From the NCBI GenBank assembly GCA_003254885.1, contig QANT01005907.1:23765-87764 (forward strand): a stretch of DNA of 64,000 nucleotides. Reading direction: 5' to 3'. This DNA is from Purshia tridentata. Taxonomy: Eukaryota > Streptophyta > Magnoliopsida > Rosales > Rosaceae. The notes below the pieces were generated by a model that was given only the letters and a program-made list of their open reading frames with translations, had not been told where the DNA came from and searched no databases. Each line of letters starts with the position of its first letter. Within the stretch, counting starts at the first letter, position 1. Below, in pieces: positions 50,932-63,690 of this stretch. Position numbers and translations under genes: made by a program.

Positions 50932-52788
50932 TCGAAGGTCTTGTATAGGGCAGTGGCAAGTACAAGCACAAAGCAACTTTCTTGGCAATGTGAGAGATAG
51001 AGAGCTTTTTAATTTTCATTTCGAAAAAAAAGCTAAACCGATAAGAACGCATGGGAGGGAATGCCCAACAACATTCTTACAGTAGAGAGTTGATAGACGT
51101 AGAGAGAGAGAAAGAGATGGGGTATTCACCCTTTTTGGTGACAGCGACATTTTATTGAGATGCCCCAGTCAAAGGAGAATACCCTATGAGGGCAGGCCTG
51201 TATGCCCCTTTGAGTAATTGAGTGAAATAATTGTCCTTCCTTCCTAGGGTTTAGACACAGCCACGTGGAGGTTCAAGCACTAGTTCTCATAGCTTATAGC
51301 AAAAACACAAAAGAGGAACAGAAAAGCTACTAGAACTAGAACTAGAACAAGATAGATTTGTTTGTTTATTTTGACTTTCAATCTGACTGGTATATATATT
51401 GAAATTGAATATGACCATATATTGTGTCATTTTCTTTTACCCGGTGAAAATTAAATATATATGGTATTGATAGTGCCGTTCAAACTTGAATGTATATTTT
51501 AGATTTCTGTTGTGAATACAAGCATCGACGACAATAAAAATTTATGCTTATACATATTGATCAGTACATTGTTTAAAGTTTTTTTTCACTTTTTAAGTTC
51601 TGGATTTATCAAAATTCAAGAGTTTAAATTTATAATCTAATCTCTAATTAATATGATTTGTATTTTAAAATAGGCAACAATGCAACAAATGAAATAAAGA
51701 ATTAAAAAAAATTATCGGTCAAAACTTTAGATGTTGTGACACTGATAGTATGATTTTTAAAGCACTAATTAGTTTATAGACTATCTAAATTTAAAAGTTA
51801 GAAAAACTTTGAACAATATTTAGAATCGAAAAGAATTATGATATGAATATGATTTAAATTGAGATTTTAAATTGAAGAAAGAAGAGTAAATGTTAGTTGA
51901 ATCTGACCAAACAAATGCACAAAATTCACTCGATCTCCATCTCGATCTCTTTCTGTTTCTCTCTCTCTATGACTACTTTATGTGTGGAATCCATGCAAGT
52001 GAGAAGCTTGTTGAAATGGGGAATTTCTGTCAATATCCCACCTGCTAACCACGTGAAGTGGTGGAAATAGTATACTATGTGTTTTCCTATCCACTCACTC
52101 CCCACAATATCCTTCTCTAAAGAGATCCAACTTTTTGAAGAAAAGATATAGAAAAAGATGGTTCATTGTCTGCAATAAATATTGCCCCCCAGCTCCTTAG
52201 TCCTTGCTAGCTTTGCTTCTTTACCTCCTCCTCTCCTCATTACCATATTTATTTCCTCTGTCTCTTTTCTCTCTCCTTTTCTCATGTTCAACCCCCATGG
52301 ACATGCGGTATTGTTGCTGACTCGCTGTGCTGTCTTTCTCAGTCTCTCTGTTGGTAAATGTACAATCTCTTTCTCTAGGCTCAATCTCTCTCTCTCTCTC
52401 TCTCTCTCACACGCGCGCGCGTACATCACTTAAGATCGACTCGAAATATATATACATATATGCGATTGATGCGTATACGTACGTACATTAATGTTGTATA
52501 TGTGAAGAAGTATCTGTCTTTCTCAAAGCTCTGGTAAATATATAACAGTAACATATGGCTGTCTTTCTCATGTCCTACTTACCTGTTTTCACCACTCTTG
52601 CAGAACAATTGAATTGAAAGGGTTGATGAAATTGAACCCCTCTCCGCAGTTGTCTTTCCACAGTGGCGCCTACAATCAGCAAGAGTAGTACTACAACTTA
52701 ATTATTAGCTGCTAGCTAGAGCTAGGGTTAATTGTGTGGTGCAATTTCAAAGCTAGAAAAACCAACACCATAGACGACGTCATATATA

Positions 52789-54313
52789 ATGTTTCCAAGC
52801 TCAAACATTGTAATTAACAGTAGTAGTGCTACTGCCATTAATCAACAACCCGTGTCTCATCCTCTTCATAACCAACTATCCTTTTTCATCCACAGGCCTA
52901 ATTTTCATAATGACCTCATTAGTACCCCCAATCCCAATCCCAATTCCAATTCCAAACAAGAAAACCCTCCTCCTCATCATCCTCCTTTGTATTGCTTCGA
53001 CTTCCCCTCTCCCTTTGGAAACGACGACGTTTTACTACCCCAACAACAACACCATGACCTGGATTCCCTGGATCACTCGCAAGTACCGGCCGGCAGCCTC
53101 ATGAGGGAAGCTGCTGCTGCTGCTGATGGTCATCAGCATCAGCAGAACAGTACTACTACTACTACTAATAGTACTGTCATCAAAATGGTGGACTGGGATT
53201 CGAACAAAGTAAATCATGACAAGAATATTGGTGAGATCCCGATGAGAAGTAGTAGTAGAAGGTGTTGCAAGAGAGACCGGCACAGCAAGATCAAGACAGC
53301 CCGAGGAATGAGGGACCGGAGGATGAGATTGTCCCTTGAAATTGCCCCCAAGTTCTTCTGGCTGCAGGACGCGCTGGGGTTTGACAAGGCCAGCAAAACC
53401 GTGGGGTGGTTGCTCAAACAGGCAGAACCTGAAATCCAGAAATTACTTAAATTGCTAGCCGCAGGAACAGATCATCTGGAAATATTGAACTGCTACCACA
53501 CCTCCAAAAGCACATCTTCGGCCACTTCGGAGTCTTGTGAAGGGGTATCTGGCATAGACGAGGTTGCAACGAACCTCATCGATCATAAACCCTCCTCATC
53601 CTCAGTCAAAGAGACTAAAAGAAACAACCAGAGGAAACGAAGCGCATTTAATCACCCTCTTGCAAAGGCGTCGAGGGAGAAGGCAAGGGCCAGGGCAAGG
53701 GAAAGAACAATTAGAGAAAATATGCGGAGGCGGGAAAGATCATCATCAGTAGTACAAGTTGATGGTCATGATGAGGATCAATCAAAGCAACACCAGAAGC
53801 AGCAGCCATGCGATCAACTCAGCCGATTAAGTTCTTGGAGTACTAGTCCCTTTGAAGCTGGAGAAGAATCCACTAACAACAACAACAACATCAATCATGA
53901 TCAGATTCCTAATTCATTGGATCAGGCTCAGCCTCAGCTGCTGCAGTCTGAGGTACTTGAAGAACCAATAAGCAACTCGCAGTTAGCAGCAGCAGGAGGA
54001 ACTAGTAGTACCGCTCCTACTACTCATCAAGATCTTCACTTGCTTGATGATCATAATGGTCATGATTCTTTAGTGCTTATGGAAAGAAACTGGAGCCCTT
54101 CTCCAATTTTCAATTCTCTGCAGCAAAGCAGTACTACTGGAATTTCCCAAGAGGTAACTTCCGAATTTCCAATAGTATATATATATAACAACATGCAACC
54201 GGTTAATTCTCTCATCTTAATTATAAATTTTACCAAAATCAACATATATGTCTGACATTTTATCTATATGCTGCTTTACCGTACTCAATCCATCTTCTGT
54301 ACTATAGCAAACA

Positions 54314-54347
<34 letters not shown>

Positions 54348-54494
54348 CGAACAGAAGCAGGTATGCAATATAATAAAACAGCATCTGACCAACACCATAT
54401 AACTTTTAATTTGCAGCAGCACTACCATCAGTTTGCAGACTTCCAATTTTTTGGCAAACCATGGGAGGCCTACAACACTCATAATCTATTCTAA
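52789..54494 (+). CDS. CYC/TB1-clade TCP transcription factor, with divergent helix I
   Basis: Nuclear bHLH-type factor; the clade (CYCLOIDEA, TB1, BRC1, TCP12) controls axillary-bud outgrowth and floral symmetry. Two exons, 52789-54153 and 54417-54494, give 480 residues. The TCP domain (about 160-220) reads [20 protein letters not shown] and continues through [14 protein letters not shown]. The Arg-rich R domain (about 293-310, [14 protein letters not shown]) places it in the CYC/TB1 group. The short second exon ends [18 protein letters not shown], a C-terminus typical of this clade. Unusual residues in helix I are Pro187 and Trp191 ([10 protein letters not shown] where members usually have IARKFFDLQD). 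Homopolymeric Asn, Gln, Thr, His and Ser runs fill the rest. The intron 1 acceptor is a NAGNAG (CAGCAG), so one Gln may be optional. The assignment to a CYC/TB1 subclade is uncertain; WLLKQAE hints at the TCP12 side. Confidence 0.92.
54316..54345. repeat. (TA)n microsatellite in the TCP intron
   Basis: An uninterrupted TA run lies within the intron between the two TCP exons. Confidence 0.9.
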
Positions 54495-55187
54495 CGTGGA
54501 ATTTTTCTCTCTGGAATTTTTAATTTTCAAGCCAATTTAGAAACCTTCTGATGATCAATATGTTGTGTATTTATTGTGCAATATGAATTTCCTCCATTAA
54601 TGAACTAAGTGTAAATGATTAATTGCTGTTATATATCCTTATCACTACTTATGAAAAATATTGTGTTTCCCTTTGCTTATTCTGCCGGTACCAGCTCCAC
54701 TATACATATCCACTTCAGGTCTGATTCCTCAAAAAGGGTTAGGGGTCACTTCTCAATAATATAATATGCATATATGTACTGTGTGTGTGTGTGTGTTTAA
54801 CTCATCCCTAAGTGCATTTCATATATTCAATGAATTCAAGTGGCTAGTTATCAGCTTAATTATCTTTTTAGAAGTGATTGAGTAGACACTTGAGTGATCC
54901 ACTTCCCAATTTTTTGTCATGATTTCAAAAGTCCATCGGCACCTGATGAGTTAGTAGAGAAATATATACATACAAATTAATGTTCTTTCACTTCACTTCC
55001 ATGATGACATATTAATTCTTGAATGGGAGACAAATTAGAAATAAAATTTATATAAAGAAATATATAATTGTTAGGAGAATATTTCTATAAATATTATTAG
55101 CTAGCTTTAATACTAAACTCCTGACATTCTTATATATAACTATATTAAATAATTCGTTTGGAAAATACCTAGCTGTGCTCAAGTTTG

Positions 55188-55220
<33 letters not shown>

Positions 55221-58200
55221 ATAATGAAAGAAACTAGGGACTCTTATACAACTCACACAGAAGATATATATGCTCATTTATATATAATTATCTATGATAT
55301 ATCGATAAAGAAAAATAGAACCCCACTTTTATGTGTTGAAAAACCAACCTATGTTTTCACATGAATATTGAGAGCTTCAAAACATTTTTAATTAGCTTAT
55401 CTGTATGCATTTTCAGATTCTCATAGAAAAATTATTAATATATGGTATTTGTCAGTTTGAGAAATTACTTCATCACAATTAAAAAACTACGTACTGTTAT
55501 TAGAGGAAAAACTAAACTTATTGTTAGGTCTTGATGAAATGGTATCATGCTGTATCTGTAGGTGGAAGCAAAAGGTAGCAAGTTCATATATTAATGAGTG
55601 ATTTATTATGTTAAAGGAGTATTTAGTGGAGTACTAAAACTTCAGGTTTCTTAATGTGGGCTACAAAACTCTATCTTTTTCCAGAGTATTATTATTCTAG
55701 AAACCTATATTTTGAGACTGATTCGAGGAAATTAACTACAGTTAATTTGCCAGTGTCTTGGATCTTATCCTTCATATATTATTTATTTTGCATGTAGATT
55801 TTCATGAGTAATGGTTTTTTCAAGACAGCTCGGCAACAATTTATTGTACATGTTTATTTTGGTAGACTATAAATTTGAATCACACATTAAGTCAAGAGTT
55901 AAAGTATAATAATATATATATATATATATGAACATATTATATATCTTGACAAATTGTAAGTAAGATAATAAAAATTTCAAATTTATATATATCTCGTTGG
56001 CTAAAGGGTAAAGTTCATTATTTTCCCTAACCAAGTATTCATATGCTTCTTTTTATTGATTTGTAAATTCCTTCATAATGAACGGGAACCATATATTTCT
56101 ACCATGTAAGCCCAAGATTTAAACAATCATATAACTCTACATTAATCTCTTGTTTTGTCAAATATATAAAACAATTTTACAATGTACAATATTGGTTATG
56201 AACAGTGGTAAAACGAATTGAAATAACTCACCTTCTGAAAATATATATATGGAATATTGCGGCTTGAACTTGATCTAACCACATTAAGGCAATAATATGA
56301 CTGCAACAGTTGACATTTTTGCCTGCCACTTCCAAGTCGATCTTGCTCGGCATGCGGTGTGGAATTAAGGTAGTAAATGGTAATCGTGATCAATATATGG
56401 TGTCATTTTCCTGTACTACTACATCCTCATGCATGCTTGTGAGCTTGTCCTTTACTCCTTTTTGGTTTCCTTGACACACATATATATGTACACTTATAAT
56501 TATTATTGAAAGACTCTAAATCGTGTACCAAAAGAAAAGAGTCCAAATCATTCCTCCCATGTACCCAAAAAAAAAGAAAAAAGACTCTAAGTCATATTTG
56601 GCACCATCATATATACATGTGCCATGTTAATGAGCGCTGTACGAATGTACGTATACAAAGAAGTCCGAACAAATTTGATAGTTTTTTCGGTAGAAGCACA
56701 ATTAATTAGTAAATGGAATTTTATACTAATTTGTCTCTTTTCTTGTTTTTTCCTTTTGTGGTTATAAGAGGATTTGCACTCTCGATCTTTTCTCTTCAGC
56801 ACATCTTATAAAATATAAAAGTAAATGATTTTAATGTCTATTTTACAAACCCTTAATGTTAAATTAACCCACCTAATAGTTCCAAATGTTAGAAGAGTCC
56901 ACTTAATAATAAATAAACACACGTTTTAAAAAATAAAATAAAGGTGTTGTATGAATAGTGACGTCGAGTAGTGTTCAGCACACCCTTGTTACTTGTTTTT
57001 GCATATTAATTAGACATAATGCCACTGTTGAAAAGTGGAAATCTATTTTTTATCATCACTCTTAGACAATGAAAATTAATAACAATTATTACTACTGTTC
57101 AAATATGGTGAATGTGACTTTGTAAGCTTTTTATGTTGGCTTATTGCTTTTTCACATGTTTATTTTTTTTTCCATATGTTTTATGTAACAAAAAAATAAA
57201 AGGCATATCTATAAGAACCATTTGTACACAATAAATAAAAGTCATTGTCAGGCAATGGCAACGATAGTTAATATCAAATAGTATCTATTTTCTAGAAGAT
57301 GAAAAAAAAAAAAAAGCATCGAGCATTCGATAGATTTCATGTCAAACATGGTTTTCATTAAAGTGGATTCGCCTATCATCAATTTTTTAGAATAGGGCGG
57401 CCTATTATGATATTTTTCACAATGACCTTATACATATGTTTTTAAAAAAACTCAAAAATATACTTTACCCATATTTATTTATTTTTTAAAAAATTTAAAA
57501 CAAAAAATTTTCCCACACCGCGGGTTTCTCGGGGAGCAGCGATAATATTGTTTTACTTTTTTTATTTTTCACGTTTAAAGGAAATCTAAATACCTGTAAG
57601 TGGGGATGGTAAAATGGGAAAGTTAAGGACACGTTTTTTAAGAAAAGAGTTAAAAATAAAATTTACAGCCCATTTATATATCATGCGTTTGTTTAATATA
57701 TATTTGCCTATGTCCTCTTTTTTATAACCGAAATAAAACAAATAAGCACAAAGACAGATCCAAGTTATCCAACAATTAAGAAACAATTCAGTTTAAAAAA
57801 AAACACGATAGCAAAGGTCTCAATATATAGAATATAAGAATATCCAAGCAATTATGTACTGAAAATATGGACCATATGCAATGCATGTAGAAGAAAGCTG
57901 CAGTTGATCATTATAGAAAAGAATAGCCGTCCATTTGGATTTTAACGTATGTCCTGTATTGCAAAATTTAAAGAAGAAAGAGGAAGTGCTTAATAGTGGA
58001 GGAATATATATCATGTGTGGCTGGTAATTAACAAAAAACTGTTGGTTTTGCAGTATTTTTCTCACTAATGATGGAAGAGGTCCCAATTAATTCGAATCTC
58101 CCTGCTCACGTACATAATTAAAAAACAAAAAAGTCTAACAAAACATAAAAGATTAACAGGACATGTGTCCCGAAGAGTAGCTACCAAAAATTTAAAACAA

Positions 58201-61200
58201 AAGTGACAAAAGGGTAAAAACTAAAAACGAACAAATGTTCAAGGAGGGAACAAAGAGAGAAGCGTTCATTTCTGTGGCAATGGCATTGTCAGTAAATCTA
58301 TTTATTTATCTTCTGGTCAGAGTATATAAGGAAATTGGTAAACAATATCAACCATATTATGTAAATTGAAAAACTAGAGTAATCATGTTCTTATATATTA
58401 TATTATTTTAATCTTAAAATCATGTTCTTGTGCTAAGATTTTGTTGTTTTGGCATTAATTAACAAGGAGGACAACATTGTATTCCTAGAAAATTATAACA
58501 ATGAGCCTCAAGTTGGTAGACCTAGCTGTGAGACCTACCGGATATCAATTTGTATCCCAATTTAGACACCTTTTTCTGCCTGTAGTATATGCTGAATGCA
58601 TCGGAATGTGAGTTTTGGCTTGGCTTTTGTCATAATTTTTTTCTATTTTTTTTCATTAACTCTTTCCTTATACGTGAATAATTTTTCAATATAACACAAA
58701 AATATGAAGATCATAAGGAATCTCGGCTTCTTCTTTTTTGGCCTGGGAATCTCTTGACTTTTATATGGTCACTATTCTATGATCCTATATACTTACATTT
58801 TCACGTTACTGATGTTAACGATTTTGTTCAACTTGAAGATCATGAGAAGTTATCTGCAACAATTTTTATTTTGGGTTTGAAACATCCTCATATTGTTTCA
58901 CCAAAAAAAATATCCTCATATATGTAATATATTAAATGGCGATTGCACAGCCCAACCCAGAAATGTCACAACTTACATCCCACGAACGGTTCATTGTCGA
59001 ATATGTGCCCCATCCTTTTTGGTTTAACCAAAGAATATATACACCCTTTGCAAAAAAAATTAAAAAATAATAATAACATGTAATAGAAAAACAAAATTAA
59101 TACACACAGAGCCTGACACAGGTACAATTAATTTTTTATTCCTTCTTTTAATTTCCTATTTTTAAGTAATTGTCCTTACTTTCCTGCAAAGTGACCCCAA
59201 GCCCGGCAAACCCTTGATCAGATCTCACTGACTCTTAAATATCAAAATAAATAAAAACACATCCACATAGATTGAAGCTTGGGTTCAAAAATAAAAAGAT
59301 AGATCGGAGCCACGCATATCCAGATCTTGTATATCACACTGCAACACCCCCCCCCCCCCAAGAGAGAGATTGATGACGAGGTGTAAAAGAGCGATATGTG
59401 GAAGGCAGTGATGCCCTAAGGCAAATTAGCTAGCATACCCTCTGGCATCAAGAATCAAGATCTATTCTCTTCCATTATCTTTTTTTTTAATGTGGAAAAA
59501 GGCAAATCAAACCCTAAAAAGTTGAAAAGAAGTGTAAAGATCATCTTTCCAATTTTAACGGGAGTGTAAGAGAAAAAAATCGTACATGCAGAGAAACCCA
59601 AAGATTAATTATTTTTTATCTGTGATTAATGCAAATTAACCACTAAAATGAACTTACCTTTTGTGCTTTCTCATGATGTTGATGCAGAGCGAGACCCAAA
59701 AAAAAAAAAATAATTAAGAAAAAGTAAGATCTAGAAAGCCAAACTGAAATCCCATTCCCCTCCCCCAAACCAAAAACGAAAAAAGAATCATATCATTAAT
59801 CAGTAATATCCTGAGAAACTCTGGGATATAGATTCAGACCTAAAAAGAAAGGAAAGAAATCTGGGATAGAGAGAAGATGAAAAAATTCGTTCAAGCCAGT
59901 TCATGACAAACCCTAACAGAAGCATGATTGCGCCTGAGAAACCCTAAGAGAGAGAATAAGCAAATTAAACCTGAAAAAAAACCCTACTGGGTGATGGAAA
60001 ACCAGTTTATCTTTGAGTGGTTGGACCAATTGTGGAAGTGGGAAACACCCAATATAGTTTTCTGAACACAACAAACAGCTGAGGGGCACTGGTGAAGTAG
60101 TAGTACCCCTTGCGCATATGACAAAGGACACTTCTTTCAGGGTGGTCTAACTGGCCCATTATTAGTGAAGACATAGTAATGGGTCAGTACCACGTACTGT
60201 ACCAGTACTAGTTGCTGCCCTTGTCTACAATACATGCGCCTAATCTAAAACCTCATTAACCCTTATCCTAATTATAACTTAGATTTTGGACCAAAAAAAA
60301 TTTTAACTATAAATTATTTAAACAGAAGAAAAAGAACAAAATAAAGGAAAGGAAAAAGATCATGTACATCTAGTTTTATCCACAGCTCATTCAGAAAGTA
60401 GCCCGCAATGGAAAGAAAAGTTGACAAGGAGCATAAAGCTAGTGAAGTACAATGAAAAATTGGATAAGCCTTGTTGGGTCTTATTCTTATACACTATAAT
60501 ATTGTTGGAATATTGAATGCACCAGTGACCAATAGCTCAATTAATCTCATGAACTCAAGCTTGTCGATCCCATATGTAGTCAACAAGTTCATCAATTTTA
60601 GTTCATTTATTCAAAAACCAATTGTTTGAACGTTAATTTCAATACTTGCATGATTTCTCTAATTAAGTGCACGTTTCTATCAGCTTGATTTTTAACAAAC
60701 CACCCTTCTCAAAAAGGTCGGGCAAAATATTCCGGAGACGCTAGCTAGGTTCTAAGTGACAAAAACTCAAGCCTTATTTTAGAACACGAACACATATATA
60801 TATCATTTGAGAATTTATGACAGATAAGAATTGCTCAAAGATGGCAAAGCAGAAAAGGTGCCAAATCGCCAATGGAACTTAAAAGAGCAAGAGGACGGAA
60901 TTTCCAGATTTTAAAGAGATCAAGTACAAGTACAACCAAGCAGCTGTATATAATTTCAAGATTATAAATATAGTACTAATCAAATTTTCCCACAAAGAAG
61001 ATTAAATTAATTGTTTTCTGACGTATTTGGATTAGTTGTGTGGATTTACTCTCAAATAATTTAGAAGACTTCATTATAACCTGAACTAAGAAAGCCTCAG
61101 ACAAAAGTAGGAAAGTAATTAATACAAAGCCTTAGAATAAGAATGCACTCCAGCTTCCCCAAAATACAAGAGAAATTAAAAACAGAAAACATTTAAGGAA

Positions 61201-62053
61201 ACCAAAAATGTTTTCACTAAAAATATTTAGACAAAAAAAAGGGAAAGAAACTCTTTTGCCATTTTAGAAAGATTATGCTAATTCTGTGCATTTAGTCCAA
61301 GCCAAGAAACAGTCTGATTTTCATTAAAAAAAAGAAAAGAAAAAGAACCCTTAAAACAACATTTTAAATAGTGAAAAGAAGTTATTATCTATCTCCCCTG
61401 TTTTAAGTTTTTAAGTAATTATAAACCATGTTGTAGGTAATATATCTGTCTTGCCTTTTTAAGGATTACTTTTGGTGATTTCCTCTTTTTTCAATCTTAG
61501 TTTTTCTTTACCATTTTGCGGTTAGATCTGTTGACTGTATATATATTCCTATATCTATCTCTAGCTTTGTGTTCGCCTATTTCTTATCGGGGCCTCTTCT
61601 CTTAATTATGGGCTCTCCCTTGTATGGTTGTTGAGTTTTGTTTTTGGGCTTTTAATGCAAGTTTGTTTGACAAAATAAAAAAGACACAATATTTAGCCCC
61701 GATAGATCTTAAAGAAGAGGCACCTATATAAGAGGCTTAAGAGCAAAATAACAATCATGACCACGATTAATTCAAACCTTGTTTCCAGCTACAGCATAAC
61801 AATTAAGAAGAATAACTTGCTCATTGACAATTTGTCAATGCCATGATCTTGCATTAAGCTACAATTAAGCTTTGATTTGTGCTTAATTAAAGACAAATAT
61901 GGGGTTGGCCAAAAAGAAAAGAAAAAGATAACTATGTGGTTGGTACATAACTAAATTTGAATATTGCCCCTCCATAAGATTCATCTCAATTCTCAGCAAG
62001 AATGTGCTGACGGATCACTAGGACCAACAAAAACGAAAGGGTTTATTAGAAGC
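54495..62053. other. Long AT-rich intergenic region downstream of the TCP gene
   Basis: No confident exon was found in about 7.5 kb. It holds (TA)n(TG)n at 55188-55220, other short (TA)n tracts, a C-run at about 59347-59360, and many poly-A/T stretches. The block from about 59.5 to 60.0 kb has repeated AAACCCT motifs and is described separately. Open frames present are short and show no family resemblance. Confidence 0.5.
59509..59990 (-). promoter_or_regulatory. Cluster of AAACCCT (telo-box-like) motifs, possible leader of an unannotated transcript
   Basis: AAACCCT(A) occurs at about 59509, 59908, 59938 and 59979 on the plus strand, with GA-rich sequence between. Read on the minus strand this resembles a CT-rich plant 5' leader (TTAGGGTTT repeated), and a GCACAAAAG/GTAAGT donor-like site lies at about 59658. 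No coding exon could be attached. Confidence 0.3.
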
Positions 62054-62176
62054 TAGCTTATATTGTTTTTTTTTTTCAATATTGGAGGAGAGGGAATCAA
62101 ATTTGGGACATCTCCATTAATATTATGGAGAAAAATAAAACTAAATCACAAGGCAATTGGTAGCTTATATTGTTTT
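62054..62176 (-). mobile_element. tRNA-derived SINE insertion with target-site duplication
   Basis: The 16-bp direct repeat TAGCTTATATTGTTTT lies at 62054-62069 and 62161-62176. Between the copies, read on the minus strand, is a short element with an A-box-like TTGTGATTTAGTTTTA, a B-box-like CCAAATTTGATTCCC and a terminal poly-A (poly-T on plus at 62067-62076). The duplication, tRNA-like boxes in order and A tail together are the hallmarks of a SINE. At about 90 bp it is short, so it may be 5'-truncated or a small family. Confidence 0.75.
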
Positions 62177-62839
62177 CTAGTAGTTTTTGGATTGCCAAAA
62201 AGATGAATAATGTACCCGAAATTAAGCTTATAATTCTTGAATCGATAAGTATCACCTGAAATTAAATGTCACATTCCCGCAATAATCATCATTTGAATGA
62301 GTTAGTATGTATATGACAGCCGATCGATTAGTGGTGACTGAGGCTGATTAGTGGACCTAATGACAAACATATATAAATTCTGTTTCCCTATTTTCCCTGG
62401 ATCTAGTTTAGGCCTTAGGGATCGATCGATCAACATTTATGGCTTTGAATTAAATTTTGAAATCTACTTCCTGTTAGCGAGGCACTAAGCATCTAAGAGA
62501 CCATACATTTCGGAGAATAAATTCATATATATATGGTTACAACAGGTAGCAGACAATTAGAACAGAAATATGTTATGAAGAAAAATTAATCAAGGATTTG
62601 TTATGATACACAAGATTCATTACTTATGATTCGGGGACCAAAAACAAATTTTTAATTATTAAAACTAAAAATGAATGAAGCAATGAAAAGGAGGTGACGT
62701 ACCTTGAACTTGAAGTATAGTGCATAAGCTAGAGGCCTTGTCCCCTGTAGCACCGGTGTACATGTATGGAAGAAAGCAACCAGTCATAGATAATTCTAAT
62801 ATTTGAGAATTTGTATTCAATTACACCTTGAACTAGCTC
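62177..62839. other. AT-rich sequence with a possible minus-strand exon at 62703-62744
   Basis: On the minus strand a CTACAG acceptor is followed by 42 bases and an AAG/GTACGT donor (62744 down to 62703). All are good splice-like sequences. The 42-mer is open in two frames and I do not recognise it. If real, it could be an exon of a transcript starting near 63.64 kb. Confidence 0.25.
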
Positions 62840-63412
62840 AGATTCAATCAAAGATTAATATTCAGAATCCGTTAGCGAATCAAACTCAGACTTGAACACT
62901 GACAACGTACTTGTAGAAATCGTAAAGCTTACAGAGTTATCGATGAATCAAACTCAGACTTGAACCAGCTCATAACGTGAGCGAACTAAACATGCATTTA
63001 TATTCAGAATCTTTTACGAATACACGGATCAAACTCAGGTTGAAGTAGAAATCGTAATTAGCTCAGACTCAGCTCAGAATCCATGAGAGAAAATTCAATC
63101 AAATTAATTAAAGATTCATATCCAGAATCTCATACGAACGTATGGATCAAGATGAGACTCGAAGCGTGAAAACTTGTAGAAATCGCACAGATTACAGAGT
63201 TATCAATGGATTATCAAATTAAGTAAGACTTGAACTAGCTCAGAATACGCAAGCAAAAATTCAATCAAATTAATTAAAGATTAATAATCAGAACTTTATA
63301 CGAACATTTGAATCAAGCTCAGACTCGAACCGTGAAAACTTATAGAAATCGTATAGCTTACAAAGTTATCAATGAATTATCAAATTAACTGAGACTTGAA
63401 CTAGATCAGAAT

Positions 63413-63448
<36 letters not shown>

Positions 63449-63535
63449 TAAACGAATATATGAATCAAAATCAGATTTGAACCGTGAAAACTTGTAGAAA
63501 TCGTAAAAAGCTTACAGAGTTATCGAGCTTTAGAA
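62840..63535. repeat. Diverged tandem repeat array, about five copies of 130-165 bp
   Basis: The anchor GTAGAAATCG or a close variant recurs at about 62912, 63044, 63175, 63341 and 63492. Around it recur a CAGAATC...ACGAA segment, AATCAA(A/G)CTCAGACT(T/C)GAAC and a TTACAGAGTTATC segment. Copies 3 and 4 also share AAAATTCAATCAAATTAATT. Spacing is irregular (131-166 bp) and copies differ by substitutions and indels, so the array is old. A (TA)n run at about 63415-63447 interrupts the last unit. Confidence 0.8.
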
Positions 63536-63690
63536 CCATAGCTCTGAGCATCCATAGCCTTGAGACGTAGAAATACATGAAAGCAAATTAGAGGAACAAC
63601 GCCGAGAGAGAAAATGTGAATAAACTCCGTGCTCTGTTCGAAATTTGGAATGACAGAGCCAATTGCTCCTTAAATACGCTCTTTGGTCAG
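63536..63690 (-). promoter_or_regulatory. Candidate promoter and first exon of a minus-strand transcript
   Basis: On the minus strand TATTTAAG (63669-63676 on plus) is followed by a CT-containing leader and an ATG near 63579. A GATAACTCT/GTAAGC donor closes the putative exon at 63516. The encoded peptide is not recognised, so the transcript may be non-coding. Evidence is sequence pattern only. Confidence 0.25.

Larger units (their letters stand above)
47332..52788. other. Intergenic region between divergent MSH2 and the TCP gene
   Basis: The left 200 bp are the MSH2 promoter. The rest is AT-rich and holds a possible SINE remnant (47825-47885), a GC-richer repeat-like block (48256-48430), a (GACA)n run, a 58-bp tandem duplication (50815-50931), and CT-rich leader sequence with (CT)n, (AC)n and (GC)n tracts at 52386-52425 before the TCP gene. 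No coding gene was recognised. Confidence 0.5.
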
